The translations under genes and the position numbers were made by a program. Positions 1-5,861 of a stretch of 5,861 nt of DNA are shown one piece after another (position 1 is the first letter of the stretch; each line of letters starts with the position of its first letter). The notes below the pieces were generated by a model, which saw nothing but the letters and a program-made list of their open reading frames with translations, had not been told where the DNA came from and did no database searches. Origin of the DNA: Thermofilum sp. ex4484_15 (GTDB taxonomy: Archaea > Thermoproteota > Thermoprotei > Thermofilales > EX4484-15); NCBI GenBank assembly GCA_002254595.1, contig NJEH01000053.1, forward strand, positions 1 through 5,861. The letters are read 5' to 3'.

Positions 1-43
1 CCTGCAAGAGTAATAGGAAGTAGGTAGCAGGTTAGGATCCTCC

Positions 44-349
44 ATGAAAATAAAAGCATCAGTGATAGGGGGTAGGGAGTTAAGATCCTTATTTAGAATT
101 TTAGGCCTTAAAGACGCATACTCGCTGGGGGAATTGCATAAGGCATTGGAAGGCAAGGCGGATGAATATATGCTAATAACAGTCCCTCACCTTGCCGATT
201 CAGTACGTTCTAAAGCACTTTCCCACTTACCCGGGGTAAAGGTTACCGTAATAAGTATAGCACCAGGGGAGGAAGGACTACCGTTAAAATTGGCTAGTAA
301 GGCCTTAGGAATTAAGGTAGATGTAAGGCGCTTAATAGGGGTTACTTGA
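44..349 (+). CDS. atpF: A-type ATP synthase subunit F
   Basis: Subunit F is the small central-stalk protein that binds subunit D, rotates with it inside the A3B3 head and has a regulatory role in this family. The 101-residue length is normal for it. The N-terminus has the expected beta-strand then glycine start (VIGG, residues 7-10). The alternating fold continues with FRILGLKDAYSL near 17-28, ITVPHLADSVR near 45-55, a strand VTVISIAPG at 67-75, and a final helix with KLASKALGIKVD. ATG at 44 is the only usable start, because in-frame stops TAA and TAG lie at 11-16 and no start codon follows them. The leader has no convincing Shine-Dalgarno motif; AGG triplets and a GATCC just before the ATG are the only hints. 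The stop TGA overlaps the ATG of atpA, and F immediately before A-B-D is the standard archaeal order, which supports the call. Sequence identity in this family is low, so context carries part of the weight. Confidence 0.9.
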   Translation: MKIKASVIGGRELRSLFRILGLKDAYSLGELHKALEGKADEYMLITVPHLADSVRSKALSHLPGVKVTVISIAPGEEGLPLKLASKALGIKVDVRRLIGVT

Positions 350-2130
350 TGGGCGTTAGGGTAGGTAGGATAACTAGGGTCTCCGGACCCGTAGTTATAG
401 CCAAAGGGGTACGGGGAGCGAGGATGTACGAATTAGCCAGGGTAGGGGAGGAGGAATTAGTAGGCGAGGTAGTAGAGCTAAGGGGGAACTTAGCTATAAT
501 TCAAGTTTACGAGGATACTAGCGGCTTAAGGCCAGGAGAAGGGGTCAAGTTAAGCGGTAAACCGCTGAGTATAGAGCTAGGACCGGGACTTATAGGAGGT
601 ATTTTCGATGGTATAGGGAGGCCCTTAACTTTAATAGCGAAGGAAGGAGGGGCTTTTATCAAAAGAGGCGTATCCCTCCCTACGTTACCTAGACATAGGA
701 AATGGAATTTCAAGCCCAAGGTTAAAGCCGGAGATAAAGTAAGGGAGGGAGATCTCATAGGCGAGGTGATAGAAACCCCTTCAGTAACGCATAGGGTAAT
801 GGTACCGCCAGGTGTTAAGGGCAGGATAGTGGAAGTAGTTAAAGAGGGAGCCTATACCGTAGAGGATGTAGTAGCCATCGTAAGTAATGGAACTAAGAAA
901 ATGGAGATACATATGAGGCAAGTATGGCCTGTAAGGGAACCTAGGCCTTATAAGGTAAAATTGGATCCTAAGGTACCTTTAATAACGGGCATAAGGAATA
1001 TAGACCTACTCTTCCCAGTCGCTAAGGGTGGTACGGCCGCTATAATAGGAGGTTTCGGTACAGGTAAAACGGTAATACAACAACAATTAGCTAAATGGTC
1101 GGACGCTAAGGTAATCGTTTACATAGGTTGCGGGGAGAGAGGGAACGAAATGACCGAGGTCTTAACTACTTTCCCTAAGTTAAGGGACCCCAAGAGCGGT
1201 AGGCCTTTAATGGAGCGAACCATATTAATTGCGAATACCAGTAATATGCCAGTAGCGGCTAGGGAGGCTAGCATTTACACAGGAGTTACCATAGCGGAGT
1301 ACTACAGGGATATGGGATACGATGTAGCATTGATGGCGGATTCCACTTCAAGGTGGGCAGAAGCCCTAAGGGAGATATCTGGTAGATTAGGGGAGGTCCC
1401 AGGCGAGGAGGGTTATCCTCCTTATCTGGCTGATAGATTAGCCGAGTTTTACGAAAGAGCGGGCAGGGTAATATGCCTAGGTAGCGAGGATAGACGAGGT
1501 TCCGTTACCATAGTAGGAGCCGTATCCCCTCCCGGAGGGGACCTTTCGGAGCCCGTTACTCAATCTACGTTAAAAGTAGTAGGCACGTTTTGGGCTTTAG
1601 ATAAAGCGTTAGCTGAACAGAGGCACTTCCCGGCCATAAGTTGGTTAACTAGTTATTCGCTTTACGCTGATTCGCTAGGCACTTGGTACGCTAGGGAAAT
1701 CAGTCCGGAATGGCCCATCCTAAGGAGGAGGATACAGGAGGTACTACGTAAGGAGGCGGAGTTACTTGAAATAGCTAGATTAATAGGTATCGATGCTTTA
1801 CCGGATAGGGATAAATTGCTTCTGTTCTTCGGTAAGATGTTAAGGGAGGACTTATTGATGCAGGATTCCTTCCACCCCATCGATACCTATTCGGAGCCTA
1901 GGAAGACGTTACTTATAGCTAGGATTATCATGAAGTTTTACGATGAAGCGTTCAAGATGTTAAGTGAGGGAGTTCCCTTAGAGAAAATAACTTCCCCTAA
2001 GATTAGGAGTATGATATCTAAATTGAGGTATTTACCTACTCTGAAGGTAGAAGATGAAGTAAGCAGGATAGAAAAACTGATAACTAGGTTCAGTATGAAG
2101 GGTGAGGGAACATATGAAAGTCAAATTTAG
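349..2130 (+). CDS. atpA: A-type ATP synthase catalytic subunit A
   Basis: This is the catalytic subunit: three copies alternate with three B subunits, and ATP is made or hydrolysed at the A/B interface on the cytoplasmic face of the membrane. The 593 residues match the usual family length. In order they show the N-terminal barrel (GRITRVSGPVV), the A-specific non-homologous insert (about 110-200), the P-loop GGFGTGKT at 234-241, GCGERGNEM at 260-268 with catalytic E263, ADSTSRWAEALREISGRL at 330-347 in the Walker B region, SPPGGDLSEPVT at 393-404, and a helical C-terminal domain. The P-loop is unusual: the family form is commonly GPFGSGKT, and here the proline and serine are replaced by G235 and T238. 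I chose ATG at 349, which overlaps the F stop as TGATG and lies 6 bases after GGGGT at 338-342. A TTG one codon earlier would sit too close to that motif. The 3' end overlaps atpB. No intein or frameshift is visible. Confidence 0.98.
   Translation: MGVRVGRITRVSGPVVIAKGVRGARMYELARVGEEELVGEVVELRGNLAIIQVYEDTSGLRPGEGVKLSGKPLSIELGPGLIGGIFDGIGRPLTLIAKEGGAFIKRGVSLPTLPRHRKWNFKPKVKAGDKVREGDLIGEVIETPSVTHRVMVPPGVKGRIVEVVKEGAYTVEDVVAIVSNGTKKMEIHMRQVWPVREPRPYKVKLDPKVPLITGIRNIDLLFPVAKGGTAAIIGGFGTGKTVIQQQLAKWSDAKVIVYIGCGERGNEMTEVLTTFPKLRDPKSGRPLMERTILIANTSNMPVAAREASIYTGVTIAEYYRDMGYDVALMADSTSRWAEALREISGRLGEVPGEEGYPPYLADRLAEFYERAGRVICLGSEDRRGSVTIVGAVSPPGGDLSEPVTQSTLKVVGTFWALDKALAEQRHFPAISWLTSYSLYADSLGTWYAREISPEWPILRRRIQEVLRKEAELLEIARLIGIDALPDRDKLLLFFGKMLREDLLMQDSFHPIDTYSEPRKTLLIARIIMKFYDEAFKMLSEGVPLEKITSPKIRSMISKLRYLPTLKVEDEVSRIEKLITRFSMKGEGTYESQI
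2101..2105 (+). promoter_or_regulatory. Shine-Dalgarno motif for atpB inside atpA
   Basis: GGTGA matches the core of the archaeal Shine-Dalgarno consensus and sits 8 bases before the ATG at 2114. It lies inside the last codons of atpA, so B initiation is probably coupled to ribosomes finishing A. It decides the atpB start in favour of ATG 2114 over an in-frame GTG at 2102, which overlaps the motif itself. Confidence 0.75.
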
Positions 2131-3508
2131 GTTACAAAAATACTATAGAACAGTTAGAGAAGTTAAAGGACCATTACTTATAGTTGAAAAGGTTAAAGAG
2201 GTAGGTTACGGGGAAGTAGTAAAGGTATTAGATCCTTCCGGGAGGGAGAGGATGGGTACCGTAATAGACGTAGCAGAGGATTTCGCAGTAGTCCAAGTGC
2301 TGGAAGGTACTAGCGAGCTCGACGTAGACCATACTACGGTTAGTTTTTACGGCGATACCTATAAGATACCGATGTCCGATGACGTCTTAGGTAGGGTACT
2401 GGATGGTTTGGGGAGACCTAACGATGAGGGCCCCCCCATAGAGCCTTTAGATTACATGGATGTAAATGGACTCCCTATAAATCCTGTCTCAAGGGATTAC
2501 CCTAAGGAGTTCATAGAAACGGGTATTTCAGCTATAGACGGTATGAACACCATTAGCAGGGGACAAAAGATCGCCCTATTTACAGGTTCAGGCTTACCGC
2601 ATAACTTATTAACTAGCCAGATAGCTCGCCAAGCTAGGGCAGGAGATGAGGAGGACTTCGCTGTAGTTTTAGCTACCATGGGAGTAACGTCCGATGAAGC
2701 TAGGTTCTTTAGGGAGGAGCTAGAGGGGAGGGGGGCACTACACAGGAGCGTCTTGATAATAAACTTAGCGGATGACCCCCCGATAGAGAGGTTAATGACC
2801 CCTAGGGTAGCGTTAACCATAGCTGAGTACTTAGCCTTCGAGTTAGGTATACACGTATTGGTATTACTTACTGACATGTTAAATTATGCAGGCGCGTTAA
2901 GGGAGATATCAGCAGCTAGGGGAGAGGTACCCAGTAGGCGAGGATATCCGGGCTACCTATATACCGATTTAGCTACCCTTTACGAAAGGTGCGGCAGGAT
3001 AAAAGGTCTTAAGGGTAGTATTACCTTAATACCCGTAGTTACCATGCCTAACGATGACGTAACTTATCCCGTAGTAGACCTTACCGGATACATAACTGAA
3101 GGGCAAATATACTTAGATAGGGGATTACATCAGAAGGGCATTTACCCTCCTATAAACGTACTACCTTCGTTAAGTAGGTTAATGAAGGAGGCGGCTAAAT
3201 ATACTAGAAGAGATCATATGTACTTAAGTAATCAACTGTACGCTGCTTACGCGGAAGCCCAGTACATAAGGAGCTTAAGCTTGGTAGTAGGTGAGGAGGC
3301 ACTAACCCCTAGGGATAGGAAATATCTAAGCTTCGGCGAAGCTTTCGAGAGGAAATTCGTAAACCAAGGGCCTTACGAAAGGAGGAGCCTTGACGAAACT
3401 TTAGAATTAGGCTGGGAGTTATTGGCGGAATACTTACCGGAGGAGGAATTAACTAGGATACCACCGGAGATCTTAGAGGAGTATTATCCCAAACGTAAGA
3501 GGGAGTAA
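2114..3508 (+). CDS. atpB: A-type ATP synthase subunit B (non-catalytic)
   Basis: Subunit B alternates with A in the head. It binds nucleotide but does not catalyse, and it supplies arginine-finger contacts to the catalytic site. The 464 residues match the family length. The degenerate P-loop is FTGSGLPHN (156-164), typical of B rather than A. Other family signatures are GISAIDGMN (137-145), SRRGYPGYLYTDLATLYER (274-292), VTMPNDDVTYPV (309-320), DLTGYITEGQIY (322-333), PPINVLPSLSRLM (345-357, R355 the likely arginine finger) and VVGEEALT (391-398). The start is ATG 2114, set by a GGTGA motif, which gives a 17-base overlap with atpA. Two things are odd. The usual DMTNYAEALREI-type motif reads DMLNYAGALREI at 254-265. 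The loop after SLSRLMK, which commonly carries an IGEGM-like stretch, is about two residues shorter than in the human B sequence I recall. The frame is otherwise intact, and only 2 bases separate its stop from the D start. Confidence 0.97.
   Translation: MKVKFRLQKYYRTVREVKGPLLIVEKVKEVGYGEVVKVLDPSGRERMGTVIDVAEDFAVVQVLEGTSELDVDHTTVSFYGDTYKIPMSDDVLGRVLDGLGRPNDEGPPIEPLDYMDVNGLPINPVSRDYPKEFIETGISAIDGMNTISRGQKIALFTGSGLPHNLLTSQIARQARAGDEEDFAVVLATMGVTSDEARFFREELEGRGALHRSVLIINLADDPPIERLMTPRVALTIAEYLAFELGIHVLVLLTDMLNYAGALREISAARGEVPSRRGYPGYLYTDLATLYERCGRIKGLKGSITLIPVVTMPNDDVTYPVVDLTGYITEGQIYLDRGLHQKGIYPPINVLPSLSRLMKEAAKYTRRDHMYLSNQLYAAYAEAQYIRSLSLVVGEEALTPRDRKYLSFGEAFERKFVNQGPYERRSLDETLELGWELLAEYLPEEELTRIPPEILEEYYPKRKRE
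3499..3505 (+). promoter_or_regulatory. Shine-Dalgarno motif for atpD (TTG start)
   Basis: GAGGGAG lies just before the atpB stop codon and 5 bases ahead of TTG 3511; its GAGG core is 8 bases ahead. It supports a TTG start for atpD. The next in-frame ATG (3541) falls inside the conserved PTRMEL motif and would remove part of the N-terminal helix. Confidence 0.65.
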
Positions 3509-3510
3509 AG

Positions 3511-4140
3511 TTGAGCTACCTAAAAGTAAGGCCTACGAGGATGGAGCTGATAAACCTAAGGAGAAGGCTAAGGTTAGTGGAGAGAGCTAAGGATTTACTT
3601 AAGGATAAGGAGAATGCGTTAGTAACGGAGTTCTTAAGGGCGCTTAGGGAATACCTCGCGGTGAAGGAGGAACTGAGGGAAGCCTTGGAGAAGCTTAGGA
3701 CATACGTAGGATTAGCCGAGATAGAAAGTTCTTCATTAAATTTAGAGGAAATAGTATTACTAAGAGGCGAGGCCTATAGGTTGGAAGCTTACGTAAGAAA
3801 CGTAATGGGAGTTAAAGTACCTTCATTTAAGTTATCTAAAGTAGAGGAAGTTAAAGTCTCACGTAACCTAATATCCTTACCGCTTTATGTAGCTAAGTTA
3901 GTTAAGGAGGGCGATAGAATGCTTAACGCGTTAATCTCCCTATTAAGTCTAGAATTGGAGCTAAGGGAGTTAGCGTTAGAGATATTTAAAACTAGGAGAA
4001 GGGCGAACGCTTTAGAGTACGTAATATCCCCAGAGCTCAAGAAGGTAATTAAGGAAATAGAGATGACTTTAGAGGAGAGGGAAAGGGAGGACATATATAG
4101 GCTAAGAAGAGTGCTCTCCTTGGGTCCTAGCGTCCCTTAG
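3511..4140 (+). CDS. atpD: A-type ATP synthase subunit D (central shaft)
   Basis: Subunit D is the long antiparallel coiled-coil rotor shaft, the counterpart of F-type gamma. It runs through the A3B3 head and, with F and C, couples head catalysis to the turning c-ring. The protein has 209 residues, as usual. The N-terminal helix opens with the family signature PTRMELINLRRRL (8-20), followed by ERAKDLLKDKENAL (24-37). The C-terminal helix carries KTRRRANALEYVISPEL (160-176), then LEEREREDIYRLRRV (187-201). Most of the chain is Leu/Glu/Lys/Arg-rich and reads as coiled coil, with a shorter middle region rich in Val and Ser. The TTG start is chosen because it keeps the whole N-terminal signature and has GAGGGAG upstream. 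It follows atpB after 2 bases, so the two are almost certainly co-transcribed and translationally coupled. Confidence 0.96.
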   Translation: MSYLKVRPTRMELINLRRRLRLVERAKDLLKDKENALVTEFLRALREYLAVKEELREALEKLRTYVGLAEIESSSLNLEEIVLLRGEAYRLEAYVRNVMGVKVPSFKLSKVEEVKVSRNLISLPLYVAKLVKEGDRMLNALISLLSLELELRELALEIFKTRRRANALEYVISPELKKVIKEIEMTLEEREREDIYRLRRVLSLGPSVP

Positions 4141-4145
4141 GTAAT
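4139..4145 (+). promoter_or_regulatory. Probable Shine-Dalgarno motif for the unknown gene at 4150
   Basis: AGGTAAT overlaps the atpD stop codon. Its AGGT part lies 7 bases before ATG 4150. It resembles the GGTGAT consensus and suggests that the downstream gene is translated from the same message as atpD. Confidence 0.5.
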
Positions 4146-4149
4146 TTCC

Positions 4150-4680
4150 ATGGAGTTAGGTGTAAGAGCTAACGGAAAGGTTAAGGAAGCTATAGATAAA
4201 GCAATACAATTCGTAGGCTTAAAGGAATTAGCTAGGAGGTGCGGTATGGATGTTTTTGAACTTTCAGAGATATTAAGGGGAGATATCATACCGTTAAGGG
4301 TAATTAAAGCAGCTTGTGAGGTAAATAAAGAGTACCTAGTAAGGCCTGAGCCCCCCTTCTTAGGCGATCCCCTAAGATGTATAGAGGGTTGTATAATACA
4401 AGAAGTACCGCGTGAAGTAAGGAACCTATACGATAGATGTAACGGAGGCTTCAATTGGAGGGAAGTAGCGAGGATCCTTAATGTAGCTATCGATATGTTA
4501 GTAGTAACCTTACTATTCTGGTATATAGGGAAGTCCTTCTTACCTAAATTAATTAAAGTAGAGTCCGAGGTTGGTGAAACTATAGGAGCGATAATAGGCG
4601 CCCTTCTTTCAACCCTCTGGGCGATAATAAAGATCCTAAGGTGGCCTAGAGCTGTAAGCAGGCCTACAGATAACCGTTGA
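4150..4680 (+). CDS. Unrecognised membrane protein with N-terminal helix-turn-helix, in the ATP synthase operon
   Basis: I do not recognise this 176-residue protein as any ATP synthase subunit. Residues 20-60 resemble a lambda-repressor/XRE-type helix-turn-helix: LKELARRCGMD at 24-34, then FELSEILRGDIIPLRV at 36-51. A possible second helical repeat, FNWREVARILNV, lies at 101-112. Two hydrophobic stretches follow, about 113-130 (MLVVTLLFWYIG) and 145-163 (IGAIIGALLSTLWAIIKIL), then a basic tail RWPRAVSRPTDNR. This suggests a two-helix membrane hairpin with the N-terminal domain and tail both cytoplasmic. Five cysteines (31, 56, 77, 81, 97) include a CIEGC pair. The start ATG 4150 is 9 bases after the atpD stop with an AGGT motif between, so it is probably co-transcribed with F-A-B-D. 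Codon style matches its neighbours, giving no sign of recent transfer. It could be a membrane-anchored regulator, an assembly factor or a lineage-specific accessory subunit; the function is unknown. Confidence 0.85.
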   Translation: MELGVRANGKVKEAIDKAIQFVGLKELARRCGMDVFELSEILRGDIIPLRVIKAACEVNKEYLVRPEPPFLGDPLRCIEGCIIQEVPREVRNLYDRCNGGFNWREVARILNVAIDMLVVTLLFWYIGKSFLPKLIKVESEVGETIGAIIGALLSTLWAIIKILRWPRAVSRPTDNR

Positions 4681-4706
4681 AACCCGTATAATGTCCCCGG
4701 TAAGAC

Positions 4707-5729
4707 CTAAAGGGGTATTACCTCCCTTAACTTCTCACCCTTCAATCCTAACCTTTTAAAATGATATATCCTCCTAACGCTTTCCACCTCTATTTCCCTT
4801 AACTTCAAGTAAGCTAAGGGGAGTAAGGGGCTGGAGGGGTCAAGAAGTATAGTACCGATCTTAAGGTAGAGTAATTTATTTAACCTATTCCTAGCTCTTA
4901 GCGCTACTTCGAACGCTTCACTTATACCTTCGAAGAGGAAGCCGTACTCGGTCGATAGGAAGTAGTCCATTACCTCCCTAGGGGACCTATATTCTAAAAC
5001 CTTAAGGATAACTGTAGGGTAGAGGTAACCTGCCTTAATAACGTTAAGAGCTATAACATCATTCGAAATCCCCATTACCTTACCTTTGTATATTGTTAGG
5101 ATGTTGATGACGTCCGCCTCTAAAAGTAAGCAATCTAAGAACGCCTCGGCCCCTCCCCCCCTTAACTTAGCGAAGTAATTTATCCTTTCCTCGTAACTTA
5201 ATTTCATTATGATGGCTTCTAGTACCGTAGGATCGCGAGTACTTTCGAAAACCTTTAAGGCTTCTAAGGCCCCCCTTAGTACCTTTCCCTCTAAATAAGC
5301 TAGTATACTCTCAAGGCTTAAGGAGTACAAAGTTTCATAAAAGTCGATCCCCGTAAAGGGGTCCGGGATTATCAGCCTAGAGACCTCTCCCCATGTTAAG
5401 CCCATAGGCTTTGAAGATGTAAGTAGCCCTAGATTTCTAGCCCTATAAGGTAACAAGTAATATTCCATTACTTCTCTCATTTTACGATCGTATTTAGAGA
5501 GCTCCCCGAATTCGTTCATCAAGATAGTCATTAAACGTTTCTCGAAGAGTAGAGGGTCTTTAGGGTCACTTACCTTAAGATCGTAATAGAAAGGATTTGA
5601 AGTAAGCCTGGAGAGGAAATCCTCTACATCTTTAGTAAGTATTAGCGTTTCAAACGAATCCCTACTAAGTAAGGTAGGTAACCTGGCATATACTATACCG
5701 TTAAGGAAATAAGATGTACTTAACCTCAT
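4707..5729 (-). CDS. atpC: A-type ATP synthase subunit C
   Basis: Subunit C (V-type d homologue) is the funnel-shaped socket that sits on the c-ring and receives the D/F shaft. The 340 residues fit the usual length, and the protein is all-helical with no membrane segment, as expected. Family-like features include the N-terminal YARLPTLLSRDSFETLI (14-30), the repeat-type segments around YYLLPYRARNLGLLTS (90-105) and LLEADVINILTIYKGKVMG (202-220), and the C-terminal PLAYLKLREIEVESVRRIY (304-322) leading into FKRLGLKGEKLREVI (324-338). The last block is the most diagnostic. It is on the minus strand, 12 bases after the K stop, so the two form one unit. The Shine-Dalgarno before ATG 5729 is weak (only an AAGTG-like stretch). 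It converges with the F-A-B-D unit and ends 26 bases from it. In euryarchaea E usually lies between K and C; here it is absent. Confidence 0.9.
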   Translation of the reverse strand: MRLSTSYFLNGIVYARLPTLLSRDSFETLILTKDVEDFLSRLTSNPFYYDLKVSDPKDPLLFEKRLMTILMNEFGELSKYDRKMREVMEYYLLPYRARNLGLLTSSKPMGLTWGEVSRLIIPDPFTGIDFYETLYSLSLESILAYLEGKVLRGALEALKVFESTRDPTVLEAIIMKLSYEERINYFAKLRGGGAEAFLDCLLLEADVINILTIYKGKVMGISNDVIALNVIKAGYLYPTVILKVLEYRSPREVMDYFLSTEYGFLFEGISEAFEVALRARNRLNKLLYLKIGTILLDPSSPLLPLAYLKLREIEVESVRRIYHFKRLGLKGEKLREVIPL

Positions 5730-5741
5730 ATCATAACACTT

Positions 5742-5861
5742 TCATATACGCATAATAAGCAACAAGGAAGTCACTAAGCCGTATAGACCTATGGCCTCGC
5801 AAAGTACTACGCCCAGTACTAACCTGGAGAATATCTCAGGCCTCCTAGCGCTACCTAAAGC
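5742..5861 (-). CDS. atpK: A-type ATP synthase proteolipid subunit K (c-ring), 3' end only
   Basis: Only the last 39 codons lie in the window; the start is beyond 5861. The encoded fragment begins with the cytoplasmic loop ALGSARRPEIF, matching the conserved RPE-x-F loop of V/A-type proteolipids. It continues into the final membrane helix, LVLGVVLCEAIGLYGLV followed by TSLLLIMRI. The glutamate of CEAIGLYG is the expected ion-binding carboxylate of the rotating c-ring, which exchanges H+ or Na+ with the a/I subunit. Termination right after this helix is normal. The stop TGA is 12 bases upstream of the atpC start, so K and C are presumably one transcript whose promoter lies outside the window. 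Whether the complete protein has two or four membrane helices cannot be seen. Confidence 0.92.
   Translation of the reverse strand, partial: ALGSARRPEIFSRLVLGVVLCEAIGLYGLVTSLLLIMRI

Noticed and set aside
1..43. Possible 3' end of an upstream gene, or a promoter for atpF
   Set aside because: All three plus frames stop within 27 bases (TAA 11-13, TAG 21-23, TAG 25-27), leaving at most an 8-residue tail that cannot be identified. No TATA-like or purine-rich BRE element stands out, so neither call can be supported.
1041..1140. Intein insertion at the A-subunit P-loop
   Set aside because: Some archaeal and yeast A subunits carry an intein at or near this site, but here the P-loop runs straight into the conserved VIYIGCGERGNEM-like region with no insertion, and the total length is normal.
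2102..2113. GTG start for atpB at 2102
   Set aside because: The GTG overlaps the GGTGA motif that is correctly spaced for ATG 2114, and the four extra residues are not needed for the conserved B N-terminus.
2497..2877. Minus-strand open frame opposite atpB
   Set aside because: It lies entirely opposite a highly conserved coding stretch, is rich in Ser/Lys/Asn as shadow frames here tend to be, and has no recognisable motif.
4137..4454. Minus-strand open frame opposite the gene at 4150
   Set aside because: The plus-strand frame is preferred: it has a Shine-Dalgarno motif, operon spacing, neighbour-like codon use and a coherent HTH-plus-membrane layout. The minus frame shows none of these.
4695..4722. 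Hairpin terminator between the convergent units
   Set aside because: Stems are only 4-5 base pairs with loops of 13-14 bases and no following oligo-T run, so it is not a convincing terminator on either strand.

Overview
The window holds most of the gene set of an archaeal A-type (A1AO, V/A-type) ATP synthase. The organism is very probably an archaeon of the Thermoproteota (crenarchaeal) side. The evidence is the family-diagnostic A, B, D, C, F and K subunits, start codons preceded by GGTGA-, GAGG- or AGGT-like Shine-Dalgarno motifs, very tight gene packing, and a codon style dominated by AGG for arginine, TTA for leucine, ATA for isoleucine and GTA for valine. I cannot name a genus from the sequence alone.

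Left to centre, plus strand (44-4680): F (atpF), A (atpA), B (atpB), D (atpD) and an unrecognised gene follow one another with almost no gaps. F ends and A begins in a TGATG overlap. B begins 17 bases inside A. D starts with TTG 2 bases after B. The unknown gene starts 9 bases after D. The block reads as one polycistronic unit. A and B form the hexameric head, with A catalytic and B non-catalytic. D and F form the central rotor shaft. The unknown protein combines a probable N-terminal helix-turn-helix with two predicted C-terminal membrane segments, and it is the main novelty candidate here. The 43 bases before F contain no gene or promoter I can support.

Right part, minus strand (4707-5861): K (proteolipid, 3' end only) followed after 12 bases by C (the socket joining the c-ring to the D/F shaft) form a second unit. 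It converges on the first, and the two stop codons lie 26 bases apart with no clear terminator between them. The genes for E, the a/I subunit and H are not in the window.

Together the two units encode the rotor (K ring, C, D, F) and the head (A3B3). The enzyme is split into two oppositely oriented transcription units rather than the single H-I-K-E-C-F-A-B-D order familiar from euryarchaea. Other points of interest are non-canonical residues in the A-subunit P-loop and in a usually near-invariant B-subunit motif.
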